This document shows, piece by piece, positions 44,301 to 52,057 of a DNA stretch of 64,000 nucleotides. The notes beneath the pieces were generated by a model that had not been told where the DNA came from, made no database searches, and saw only the letters and a program-made list of their open reading frames with translations. Source of the stretch: an uncultured Clostridia bacterium. Lineage in GTDB: Bacteria > Bacillota > Clostridia > Oscillospirales > Ruminococcaceae. The stretch spans positions 33,648-97,647 of the forward strand of contig CAMDZD010000007.1 of NCBI GenBank assembly GCA_945910815.1, in the 5' to 3' direction. Both the position numbers and the translations under genes were made by a program. Positions within the stretch are counted from its first letter, which is position 1. The number at the start of each line of letters is the position of its first letter.

Positions 44301-45233
44301 ATGGAATCAAAATCAAATAAAACGTCACAGATTGTATACCTTATTATTGGTATAGTTGCATTTATTGCAATATTTGTAATACAGACCGGACTTGCAAAAA
44401 ACGGAAATACACAGTTTAACGGCGTATTTGCTCAGGTGCAGGTTATTATTTCAACCCTGCTTGTAATTCTTTCACACAAAAAAGGATTCATTGCCGGTGT
44501 CATTATTAATCTTCTTTCAATTTTTCCGGTTGCTATGCAGATTATGAAAACAAAAAATTTAGCATCGCTCCCCGGATTAGTAATTCCTGTCTGTACAGTA
44601 GTTACAATCTCAATTATTTACATATTCTCAAGCAAGACAAGAAAAATGCATGCTGAACTTACTGAAAGCTATAACCAGATTGTTGAAGCCAACAGAGTTA
44701 TGAAAGACAAGGACGAAAAGCTTACTTATCTTGCTTATTATGACGTTCTCACAAATATGCCTAACAGACAGCTTTTTATCGACAAGCTTGAGGAAAATAT
44801 CGCAAATGATACAGTGTTTACTGTCATATATGCCGATATAGACGACTTCAAGAAAATAAATGATACACATGGACATAATGCGGGCGACGCTATGCTCTGC
44901 ACATTCGCTGAAAGATTCCGTAGTTTCTGCAGTGAAAGAGATTTTGCCGGAAGAATAGGCGGTGACGAATTTGCAATAATCCTCAAGGGAAACTATTCTG
45001 ACCTTGAAGTAAATGACTATATAAACAAACTCAGAAGCATTATTTCAGAACCGGTTGCAATAAACGGTGCATTGTTCCACCTTACAATGAGTTACGGAGT
45101 CGCATTCTTCCCTATGGACGGACGCACTTCAGAAGATATATTCAAGTGTATTGATATAGCAATGTTCAACGCAAAGGCAGGCGGAAAAGACAGACCTTGT
45201 TTCTACAACAGACTTCAGCAGACTGCCAGATAA
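44301..45233 (+). CDS. Membrane-bound diguanylate cyclase (GGDEF)
   Basis: 310 residues from ATG 44301 with AAGGAG upstream. Four N-terminal membrane segments (about residues 9-110), a short coiled coil, then a GGDEF domain with DIDDFKKINDTHGHNAGD and the intact active-site RIGGDEFAII. Should make cyclic-di-GMP. No EAL or HD-GYP domain. It follows the PP2C gene by 13 nt, tying c-di-GMP to the phosphorylation triad. Confidence 0.9.
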   Translation: MESKSNKTSQIVYLIIGIVAFIAIFVIQTGLAKNGNTQFNGVFAQVQVIISTLLVILSHKKGFIAGVIINLLSIFPVAMQIMKTKNLASLPGLVIPVCTVVTISIIYIFSSKTRKMHAELTESYNQIVEANRVMKDKDEKLTYLAYYDVLTNMPNRQLFIDKLEENIANDTVFTVIYADIDDFKKINDTHGHNAGDAMLCTFAERFRSFCSERDFAGRIGGDEFAIILKGNYSDLEVNDYINKLRSIISEPVAINGALFHLTMSYGVAFFPMDGRTSEDIFKCIDIAMFNAKAGGKDRPCFYNRLQQTAR

Positions 45234-45247
45234 TTTCAGACATAATC

Positions 45248-45272
45248 AGGCGGGCGAAAAGTCCGCCTTTTG
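45248..45272 (+). terminator. Hairpin after the GGDEF gene
   Basis: AGGCGG and CCGCCT form a stem over a GCGAAAAGT loop and are followed by TTTTG. It may partly end transcription before the next gene. Confidence 0.6.
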
Positions 45273-45315
45273 ACCAGTTTTATGTTAATCTTATTTTGAA
45301 AGGAAGTAAAGCTAA

Positions 45316-46578
45316 ATGGATTTGCAGGAAATGTATAATACCGCTGTGGGTATTATTGAAAATCTCAGAACTGCAGGCGGAAACTATTCTGTATCTGAAA
45401 ATTCATCAGTTTGTGTTCTTGTTACTGCAAGCGGACGAGTATATTCCGGTCTTACCGGTACAACGTTGGAAAATGGTGTTGTAAAGACTTCCTGTCCTGA
45501 ATATAATGCCATTGTATCTATGATGACTGACGGTGAAAGACGTATTGCAAAAATGATGACTGTTATGTTCAGAAACGGCGAAGTAGTTCTCCCATGTGAA
45601 GAATGCAGAAACATTATTTTCCGTATGGACAGTGAAAACTGCAACTGTGAAATAGCTGTATCAAAAAGCGGTACTATTAAGCTCAGAGTGCTTATGCCTA
45701 ACAGCAGATTCCCACAGTCTCAGAAGTCTGTACCTGTTCAGCAGTCAGTTAATAATCTTACTTCGCCTCCTACTCCGCCTCCGGTAAATGATTCAAAAAG
45801 TTCTTCAGATTTTAATGATTTCGGTTTTGAAATGGAAGAAACTCCGAAAAGCAACAGCGTTTTTTCTGCTCCTGAAAAATTTAAAGTTGAAATAGCCGGT
45901 TCAAAAAACAGTTCCGATGATTTCGGATTTGAAAAAGCAAATTCATCATCTGTTGACTATGTAACAAATGTTACGGCTGATGAGGATAACCCTTTCTATG
46001 AGCCTGAGATTAAAAGCGAAAAAAGCAATATCGTAAGGGACGGAAATATAGAATTTGAAATGTATGACCCGAATAAGCCCCAAAGGATTCCCAAACCAAA
46101 GGTTTTGAATCAGGCTCCCGTTTCATCTCTTAATTCCGGAACAGACAGTTCAAATTCAGAACAGGGAAGTTATTATAACAATACATATGATACCGGAGTT
46201 TCACAGTATAATAGTTTTTCATCAGGCTATACAAGTGCAAACAGTGAACAGTATCAGTCACCATATCATCAGAAAAGCAGAAATATAGTAAATTCCGGAA
46301 CATCGTCATCATCATATTACTACTCGCAGATGTCATCATCAGTTTCAACAGGCGATACCGGAAATTCAATATACAAGCAGAAGCTCGACAATCTTCTTGG
46401 AACCAATGCAAACAGCAGTTCACAGACAACAGCATCATCATCTTCCGAATCTGCTCCCGCACCAAAGCCCGAAAAACCTCTTTCAAAGCTTGAAATGATG
46501 AAATCGGCTAAGGAGAAAAAAAGACTTGCCAAAATAGATGCAAAATTTCAGAAGAAAATCAAGAAAAAAGGCTATTGA
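45316..46578 (+). CDS. Cytidine-deaminase-fold protein with disordered Ser-rich tail
   Basis: 420 residues. Residues 1-135 look like a cytidine deaminase fold with zinc motifs CPEYNA (60, in place of CAE) and PCEECR (93-98). Residues of about 150-400 are low complexity, rich in Ser, Asn, Tyr and Gln (for example SSYYYSQMSSSVSTG), with short Asp-Phe-Gly-Phe repeats (SDFNDFGFEMEE, SDDFGFEKA). The end is basic (KEKKRLAKIDAKFQKKIKK). Known relatives often lack a tail. The substrate is unknown; the tail could be a scaffold or a kinase target. Confidence 0.78.
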   Translation: MDLQEMYNTAVGIIENLRTAGGNYSVSENSSVCVLVTASGRVYSGLTGTTLENGVVKTSCPEYNAIVSMMTDGERRIAKMMTVMFRNGEVVLPCEECRNIIFRMDSENCNCEIAVSKSGTIKLRVLMPNSRFPQSQKSVPVQQSVNNLTSPPTPPPVNDSKSSSDFNDFGFEMEETPKSNSVFSAPEKFKVEIAGSKNSSDDFGFEKANSSSVDYVTNVTADEDNPFYEPEIKSEKSNIVRDGNIEFEMYDPNKPQRIPKPKVLNQAPVSSLNSGTDSSNSEQGSYYNNTYDTGVSQYNSFSSGYTSANSEQYQSPYHQKSRNIVNSGTSSSSYYYSQMSSSVSTGDTGNSIYKQKLDNLLGTNANSSSQTTASSSSESAPAPKPEKPLSKLEMMKSAKEKKRLAKIDAKFQKKIKKKGY

Positions 46579-46593
46579 TTACAGCAATTTTTC

Positions 46594-46625
46594 AAAGGCG
46601 GTTTTTATACCGCCTTATATTTTTT
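46594..46625. terminator. Terminator after the signalling cluster
   Basis: AAGGCGG and CCGCCTT surround TTTTTATA and are followed by ATATTTTTTC. The minus-strand small gene ends inside it, so it may serve both sides. Confidence 0.78.
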
Positions 46626-46794
46626 CAGAAAGTTTGAATGTAGTTTCATCAGAAAGATGCAGTCTGCGTATTTCGCTGTCATTAAGCTTTTTCTTGAGTT
46701 CTCTTACAGTCTGCTGAAGATGTTTTCTGTTGCAGGATTTTGCACATTTTTCAGCATATGAAACAAGCAGAACTGCTACATCATATTCGTTCAT
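46615..46794 (-). CDS. Small hypothetical protein
   Basis: 59 residues, starting MNEYDVAVLLVSYAEKC and ending KLSEKI. The ATG at 46794 is preceded by AAAGGAG at good distance. It is predicted helical with a basic middle (RKHLQQTVRELKKKL). It overlaps the end of the 85-residue gene upstream by 14 nt and is probably its translational partner. Not recognised. Confidence 0.6.
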   Translation of the reverse strand: MNEYDVAVLLVSYAEKCAKSCNRKHLQQTVRELKKKLNDSEIRRLHLSDETTFKLSEKI

Positions 46795-47038
46795 AGCTGT
46801 AACTCCTTTCAGTTATTTTTTCGGAAATGCAAAGCGTATCCGATGAAAAGTATGCAACATACCAGTTAAGATATTTGCAGTACTGAGGATTTTCAAGGCA
46901 GATGTCGAAAAATTCGGAAATTTTTCCGGTAAATATGCAGTTGTTTCCGGAGTCGCAAAGTTTAAATACATTGCAGTCGTCAATATTAAGCAGAATGAAT
47001 TTTTTAAGAATCAGCGGTGATTCAGTATTAAAACTCAT
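46781..47038 (-). CDS. Small hypothetical protein
   Basis: 85 residues (MSFNTESPLILKKFILLN at the start). Mixed alpha/beta composition with several Cys (CNVFKLCDSGNNC). AGGACTGAG lies before the ATG. No match recognised. It marks the last host-like gene before the repeat-rich mobile region. Confidence 0.55.
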   Translation of the reverse strand: MSFNTESPLILKKFILLNIDDCNVFKLCDSGNNCIFTGKISEFFDICLENPQYCKYLNWYVAYFSSDTLCISEKITERSYSYERI

Positions 47039-47095
47039 AAAACTCAGTCCTTTCTGTTTACTTTTATTTTTTTTTGTGATATAGTATCACCACTT

Positions 47096-47302
47096 TATCG
47101 CCAATTATCGTAATCTATCGCCAAGTGTTACCAAATCACCGTAAAATCAGCATTTTTGAGGGTAGAAACATGGAAAACTGCGTAACTACGCTGTTTCTGA
47201 AAAATCATCAAAATGCAGATTTTTGGTAGAAAAACTGGTAGAATTCTACCGCCGTCAAGGTTGGTAGAAAGTTGGTAGAAACCCTAAAACAAACGGTAGA
47301 AA
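47096..47302. repeat. Iteron-like direct repeats
   Basis: Seven copies of GGTAGAA: direct copies start at 47161, 47225, 47237, 47263, 47274 and 47295, and one inverted copy lies at 47244-47250, making the palindrome GGTAGAATTCTACC. Upstream are two copies of TATCGCCAA (47096-47104, 47116-47124) 20 bp apart. Spacings of 11, 12 and 21 bp suggest binding on one face of the helix. Such arrays are typical of plasmid or element replication origins or of autoregulated promoters. Confidence 0.7.
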
Positions 47303-47336
47303 GCCTGTTGACAAAGCAAACTGAATAATGGACAAA

Positions 47337-47378
47337 AGCGGACGGTGTTTCATAACAGAAGCGCTGTCCGCTATTTTT
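47337..47378 (+). terminator. Terminator 1 before the truncated gene
   Basis: AGCGGAC (47337-47343) and GTCCGCT (47366-47372) flank a loop and are followed by ATTTTTAT. Confidence 0.65.
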
Positions 47379-47405
47379 ATGCCTAAAAATTGAATATTGC
47401 ACATC

Positions 47406-47453
47406 GCTTCTCACTGAGCCTGTATGAAAACAGGTCGCTGAGGAGCTTTTTTT
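47406..47453 (+). terminator. Terminator 2 / attenuator before the truncated gene
   Basis: GCTTCTCA with TGAGGAGC and inner GCCTG with CAGGT form a two-part stem, then seven T. Its place 33 nt before a start codon suggests leader control. Confidence 0.75.
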
Positions 47454-47486
47454 ATTTCAGATGAACTATGTCAAGGAGGTCTTTCT

Positions 47487-47726
47487 ATGCCGAACCCTAC
47501 TGAGATCAGTCTGCTCAATTACAACTTTGAAGCCAAAGCCTGTAATGAACTGCTGACGGCTATGCTCAACCATTCAGACTTTGACTATGTAACGGTCGAT
47601 GAGCTTCGCCGTTACAGTGAGCTTTCGCAGTTCACCTTTGATGAACTTCGTACCGCTGTGTATGAGCTTTGCAAGAGAGGTTTCCTCCTTGTAGTACAGA
47701 AGCCGTATGGTCATGTGAATCCCTCC
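47487..47726 (+). pseudogene. 5' part of an element-borne helical gene, apparently truncated
   Basis: AAGGAGG precedes the ATG at 47487. About 75 residues look like a real protein (FNYVTVDELRRYSEL-like wording, KRGFLLVVQKPYGH) with a winged-helix feel. From about 47,715 on, the frame runs antisense through the Hsp70 gene and has nonsense composition, so it is taken as not coding. The normal 3' part seems replaced at a junction near 47,700-47,720. The family was not recognised. Confidence 0.55.
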
Positions 47727-50714
47727 TTATTCAGCCAGATGAACACGGAAAACTTCTGTGTTTTCGTCCGGCTCTTTTTCTTTTGCAACGGCGTATTCCA
47801 GTTCTTCCGGTGCTTCCTCAATTGTTCGGATATAGATATCAGCATCGGGGTCAGCTACGGGGATACGGCAGCGAATCTTGTGTACTGCCGAATCACTGAC
47901 AGGCATTTTTCCAGCACTCGGCAGAGAAGTATAGTAAATCTCAAAGTCCTCGCTGCTTGCTACTCCGAAACGCACCCACTGACCATAAACGGCTTCATTT
48001 CGGTCAAGTACCATGCTGAACTTACCCTTGCGAGCCTTGCCGATATTGAAGCGAAACTTCGACTGGCTGTCAGCCTGAATCTGAGTGATAACCCTGATCG
48101 GGCCGCCCTCACGTCCGATGATAAGACCGTAAGCAACACCCGTCTTACCTGTCGGAGCAGTAATATCCGTGTTAATCTCTACGCCCCTTTGTCTTTGAAT
48201 TTCGATTGCTTCCGCAGTACCAAGCGGCGGAAACAGGTGGAAATGCGTCGTATCCGACTTACCGTCTTCGATTTTGGCATTTTCCTGCTGAATGTACCGA
48301 TCGAACAGCTTTTTCAGGATAGGCGACTTACTGGAATTGCCCGCAAGGAAAATCTGAATCTCGTCAACGCCGCTGTTTTCAACAATTTTACTATCAAACA
48401 GAAGCATGATAGACGCAAAGAAATTCTTTACACCACGTTCGATACGCTTCTCAAGAATGCTGATGAGGTCAACAGAAATAATATCCTTTTTCTGAATATA
48501 CAGCTTCTGTCCGGACTGCAATTCACCGTTGTTATCAAATAGGTCAACGGTAATTGTACCGTCATCACCAATCGGGAATTTCATCTTTTCGTCATTACGG
48601 AAGATATAGCCATGATAGCTTTTGGTTTCTGCCTGTGTATCGGTGGGAGTTTCTTCTGTCGGCTCTGTTTCGGATTTTTTCTTCTTACCCTTGGCAGATT
48701 CATTGGCAGACGATTTCTCATCGACACCGATGATGCCCTCCCAGAACGGGCGCAGGGCTTCCATAAGCTGTTTGGTGTTACGCTTTGCTGACGGCGTATT
48801 CTTGATAGTAGTTTCGCAGCCTGACGGCTTCACACACTCAGGCGGCAATGTATACGAGAATCCGACCGTTTCTGACTGGTCGTCATCGGAAACCTTTTCC
48901 TTGCCAGTACGCATAAAGTCATTGTTTGCCTTGAAAATCTCGAATGCAAGAAGTTCCAGCAGATTCTCACCGCCGAGATACTTGTCTCCCTCGGAATTGA
49001 TATGCTCAATGACATAATCCTTATCTTCTTCCTCACGGACAGTATCATCTGCACCACGCCAGATACCAAAGTCAAAATCAGTCGTACCGCCGCCGAAATC
49101 GAAGATAGAATAAAGGATTTTATCGTTTTCATCTTCGGGATCAAAGCCATATCCCTGCAATGCTGTGATCGCATAGGCTTCCGGCTCACTGACACCCATT
49201 CTGACACGGAATTTTTTGCTTGCTTCTGCATCATTCTGAACAGTTTCGGGCAAAGACTTCCAAAGACCTGCCTTGAAACTTTCAAGAATCTTTGTCTTGA
49301 CATCGAGCTTATAGGTAACAGGAAACGAGATCACATAGTCAAGATAAACGCCCCTTATCATATTGTTGATATACAAGCCGAGGTAGTAGGCGTACAGTTC
49401 AAGTGGGTTGAAATCGCCTTCTTTCAGGATAACGAACGGCGGCAGCTCTCTTTCAGAATTCTTGTTCTTTTGGTCGATGAGCTTGACTGCTCTGCGGTCA
49501 TCGCCGCACCACTGCTTAATATCATAGAAGAACGAATCGAAAAAGCTATTGTTATCGCATGATTTCAGGTCTTTGTCTGCTGCGTGAGAAACTCGGATAT
49601 CATCAATGGAAGTTTCAGGTCTGCCGCTTCTCATCGCATAATCACGGAGGAACTTTTCCAGATTGATAAACTCCATGATAGTCGGGTTCTCATAGTGATG
49701 TGCTTCGGGTGCTTTATTCAGCTTGCCGATACCGACACGCAGTAATGTCGTATGCTCCTGACCGTCCTGCACGGAAACAATGGTACTCTTTGTTCCAAAA
49801 TCAATGCCGATAAGTCCGTTATCATGAATGTCACTGAGGGGATTTCTCGCTCTTAACGGCTGTTCCAGTTGTGCAAGTACCTGTCCCTCTGTCGCTTTGG
49901 GTTCACCGTCAGTCCAAAGCTCCCAGTGTCCGGAATTGACATCGGTCAGGCATTTTTTGTCATACTTTTCAAGGTCTGCCCTGACCGTATCACATTCAAG
50001 CAGGCTCTGAATATAAAACTCTGCGATTTCAGGTGTCATCACAAAGTTCTTCATCACCTTATCTTGTACTTCTTTAGTGATTTTCTTTCTGTCAACTTTG
50101 AAAATGTCTATCAAACGGTCAATATCTTCCTCGGATACATCTGATATTGGACGCTGTTTCAGTACAGATACAGCCTGTTTCAATGTGTCATCTGTCAGAA
50201 TTTTATACTTTTCAGACAGAATAGCTTCAATAAAATCTTCTTCGCTGATGTCCACGAAACCAACCTGAACTGAATCACTATCGTTCCAGTTAGCATACCT
50301 TTCTGTCTCCACGCAGAATGAACCACCGTCAAAGCCAACCCAGTGACCGTCCTGACACGCTTGTGAAGCCTTAATTCCCTGCATAATCTCATTAGGGCAG
50401 TTGCTTTCCCTGTCGAACAACGCCACAATAGTTTCTTCGGATAGCTCTGCACATTCAATTTCAAAATATGTATCTTCAAGAACTGCATAAATACACTGAA
50501 CAGGAACAGCAACTTGTAATTCCTTGTTCCAATAACCCTTTTTACCATTTAAAGAGAATGCAATCCATTTTTCCTTGAAAAAGGCTGTTTCCTGAGCTTC
50601 ATACTTAGGTGTCAGAATCTCTCTGAACGTTTTATAAAGCTCAGCGTGTTTGATCTGTTCCAATATATTATCACGCAGCACAACTTGGCTGACGGATTTT
50701 GTCTCATAATTCAT
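47727..50714 (-). CDS. Hsp70-like ATPase with a long N-terminal extension
   Basis: 995 residues, against about 600-640 for DnaK. The actin/Hsp70 ATPase core starts only at about residue 301: phosphate-1 loop GIDFGTKSTIVSV (303-315), phosphate-2 FDFGGGTTDFDFG (538-550) and a late GNSSKSPILKKLF adenosine-site region. Residues 1-300 are of unknown fold. A charged Lys/Glu/Thr insertion lies near 690-715, and no typical DnaK substrate-binding lid was seen. It ends an operon that begins with a protein having a GrpE-like end, so it probably works with that exchange factor and the HerA-like ATPase. ATGA overlap with the gene before it. Confidence 0.86.
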   Translation of the reverse strand: MNYETKSVSQVVLRDNILEQIKHAELYKTFREILTPKYEAQETAFFKEKWIAFSLNGKKGYWNKELQVAVPVQCIYAVLEDTYFEIECAELSEETIVALFDRESNCPNEIMQGIKASQACQDGHWVGFDGGSFCVETERYANWNDSDSVQVGFVDISEEDFIEAILSEKYKILTDDTLKQAVSVLKQRPISDVSEEDIDRLIDIFKVDRKKITKEVQDKVMKNFVMTPEIAEFYIQSLLECDTVRADLEKYDKKCLTDVNSGHWELWTDGEPKATEGQVLAQLEQPLRARNPLSDIHDNGLIGIDFGTKSTIVSVQDGQEHTTLLRVGIGKLNKAPEAHHYENPTIMEFINLEKFLRDYAMRSGRPETSIDDIRVSHAADKDLKSCDNNSFFDSFFYDIKQWCGDDRRAVKLIDQKNKNSERELPPFVILKEGDFNPLELYAYYLGLYINNMIRGVYLDYVISFPVTYKLDVKTKILESFKAGLWKSLPETVQNDAEASKKFRVRMGVSEPEAYAITALQGYGFDPEDENDKILYSIFDFGGGTTDFDFGIWRGADDTVREEEDKDYVIEHINSEGDKYLGGENLLELLAFEIFKANNDFMRTGKEKVSDDDQSETVGFSYTLPPECVKPSGCETTIKNTPSAKRNTKQLMEALRPFWEGIIGVDEKSSANESAKGKKKKSETEPTEETPTDTQAETKSYHGYIFRNDEKMKFPIGDDGTITVDLFDNNGELQSGQKLYIQKKDIISVDLISILEKRIERGVKNFFASIMLLFDSKIVENSGVDEIQIFLAGNSSKSPILKKLFDRYIQQENAKIEDGKSDTTHFHLFPPLGTAEAIEIQRQRGVEINTDITAPTGKTGVAYGLIIGREGGPIRVITQIQADSQSKFRFNIGKARKGKFSMVLDRNEAVYGQWVRFGVASSEDFEIYYTSLPSAGKMPVSDSAVHKIRCRIPVADPDADIYIRTIEEAPEELEYAVAKEKEPDENTEVFRVHLAE

Positions 50715-51229
50715 TTTTCGTACCCCTCTTTATATTCTTGCAGTTCTCCCTTGTAATGCTTGATAAGTGCTGTCATCTGTTCCGGGAGTACCTCAGTTTC
50801 TTCTGTATCTTTGTCTGCCTTCCTATACTGTGCTGTCATCGTAACAATATCTTCTTTTCGGGCATTCAGAAAGCAGCCAGCTTCCACTAAAAGTATTCCG
50901 TTTTCATTTCTGATTTCGGTAGGTTCTGTAACTTCAAGCACCTTAACCGCTTCTTCTATTTTTTTTCTACTCCAGATACACTCTGCATTTTCACAATTTT
51001 CGGACATAAGTGCATCATTCAGGGCTGGCTTTTCATCGTAAATCAGACAGAAATCCGTAGTGTCGCCATGACACATTCCTGCATATTCTTTCCACTCGTC
51101 CCAAAATACATCTGTAAGCGGAACAGTCTTTCTTCCTTTGAATTTCAGTATATTCCATGTCCCTGCCTCATATAGCAGGGACGTTATCATATTGCCTTTT
51201 ATCCAGAACAGACAATGAAAAATAGTCAT
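50711..51229 (-). CDS. Hypothetical protein of the Hsp70-HerA operon
   Basis: 172 residues from the ATG at 51229; a second ATG at 51190 with AAAGG close upstream is also possible. Soluble, acidic, Trp- and Cys-containing (GTWNILKFKGRKTVPL, CIWSRKKIEEAVKVLEV). The C-terminal 40 residues are helical and charged. No family recognised. It overlaps the Hsp70 start by 4 nt and lies 8 nt after the membrane-protein gene, so it belongs to the operon. Confidence 0.7.
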   Translation of the reverse strand: MTIFHCLFWIKGNMITSLLYEAGTWNILKFKGRKTVPLTDVFWDEWKEYAGMCHGDTTDFCLIYDEKPALNDALMSENCENAECIWSRKKIEEAVKVLEVTEPTEIRNENGILLVEAGCFLNARKEDIVTMTAQYRKADKDTEETEVLPEQMTALIKHYKGELQEYKEGYEK

Positions 51230-51237
51230 CCTTTATC

Positions 51238-52035
51238 TTACACCTCGATGTTAAGCTCGCTGAGTTTCTGGTCAATAGCATCTTCGGAAATATCCGGCTC
51301 AATTTCTGTCATTGCTCCGACAAGTGCATTCTGAACCTTCTTATCCATGCTGATGTCGGAAGCAGTATTGTGAAGATAGTTTGAGAAATCGTCCATTGAT
51401 AAGCCGGCTGCCTGCAAGTGCTTACTATATACTACAAAATCCGTAGGAGAGAGAATCTTATTCAGTCTTGCAAGGTCGGCAAGGATATCTGCCGTGATTC
51501 CGATCAGCTCCGGATTTTTCAGTCCTGTGGTATCGAATCCCAGCTTTTCGTTGATGCATTTCGTGTAAAGATAAGTACCTGTTGCACGATAAGCAGAACG
51601 CTTTTCCTCGTCCATGTTTTTCAGCTTGTCCTTTTCTTCATCTGTCAGCTCAATTTCTTCCTGAAGATGCTTGATATATGCTTCGGTAGAATCAAAATCT
51701 TCGGGCTTCTTATCGGACTTTTCAGCCTTCATAGCAAGCTCATCAGGTTCGTCCTTATCTTTTTCTTTTATGCTGAGAGCTTCCGCAATTTTAGATACAA
51801 TAGAAGCTACAATAATAATCGCATTTACGATTTCAAGCGGCGGGAATGCAACTCCAATCGTTGCAACCAGCTTTGATACAACACCGCCGATTGCACCGCC
51901 TAATGATGTTCCTGCAATTGCTGTACAAAGTGAGCTTACTCCACGGCAAATCGCACTTCCAACAGCACTCAGTCCGCTACTTATTGCACTTCCTACTCCA
52001 CTTACAAAGCTACTAACACTGCTCCAAAATCCCAT
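51238..52035 (-). CDS. Glycine-zipper membrane protein of the operon
   Basis: 265 residues from ATG 52035, preceded by GGAGAG. Residues 1-85 are hydrophobic with Gly/Ser/Ala spacing (SGVGSAISSGLSAVGSAI, GTSLGGAIGGVVSKL) and then VNAIIIVASIVSKIAEAL, as in pore-forming or membrane-inserting proteins. The rest is charged and helical (EEIELTDEEKDKLKN). Longer in-frame starts overlap the HerA stop and lack a ribosome site. Could be the membrane-acting part of the system. No homologue recognised. Confidence 0.72.
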   Translation of the reverse strand: MGFWSSVSSFVSGVGSAISSGLSAVGSAICRGVSSLCTAIAGTSLGGAIGGVVSKLVATIGVAFPPLEIVNAIIIVASIVSKIAEALSIKEKDKDEPDELAMKAEKSDKKPEDFDSTEAYIKHLQEEIELTDEEKDKLKNMDEEKRSAYRATGTYLYTKCINEKLGFDTTGLKNPELIGITADILADLARLNKILSPTDFVVYSKHLQAAGLSMDDFSNYLHNTASDISMDKKVQNALVGAMTEIEPDISEDAIDQKLSELNIEV

Positions 52036-52057
52036 AACGTATCTCTCCTTTACATAA

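Noticed and set aside
47161..47302. CRISPR array
   Set aside because: Repeat unit is only 7-8 bp, spacing is irregular, and no cas gene is present.
47727..48542. Continuation of the plus-strand frame of the 47487 gene for another 270 codons
   Set aside because: It lies antisense to the well-supported Hsp70 gene and its residues look random, so only the first part is kept.
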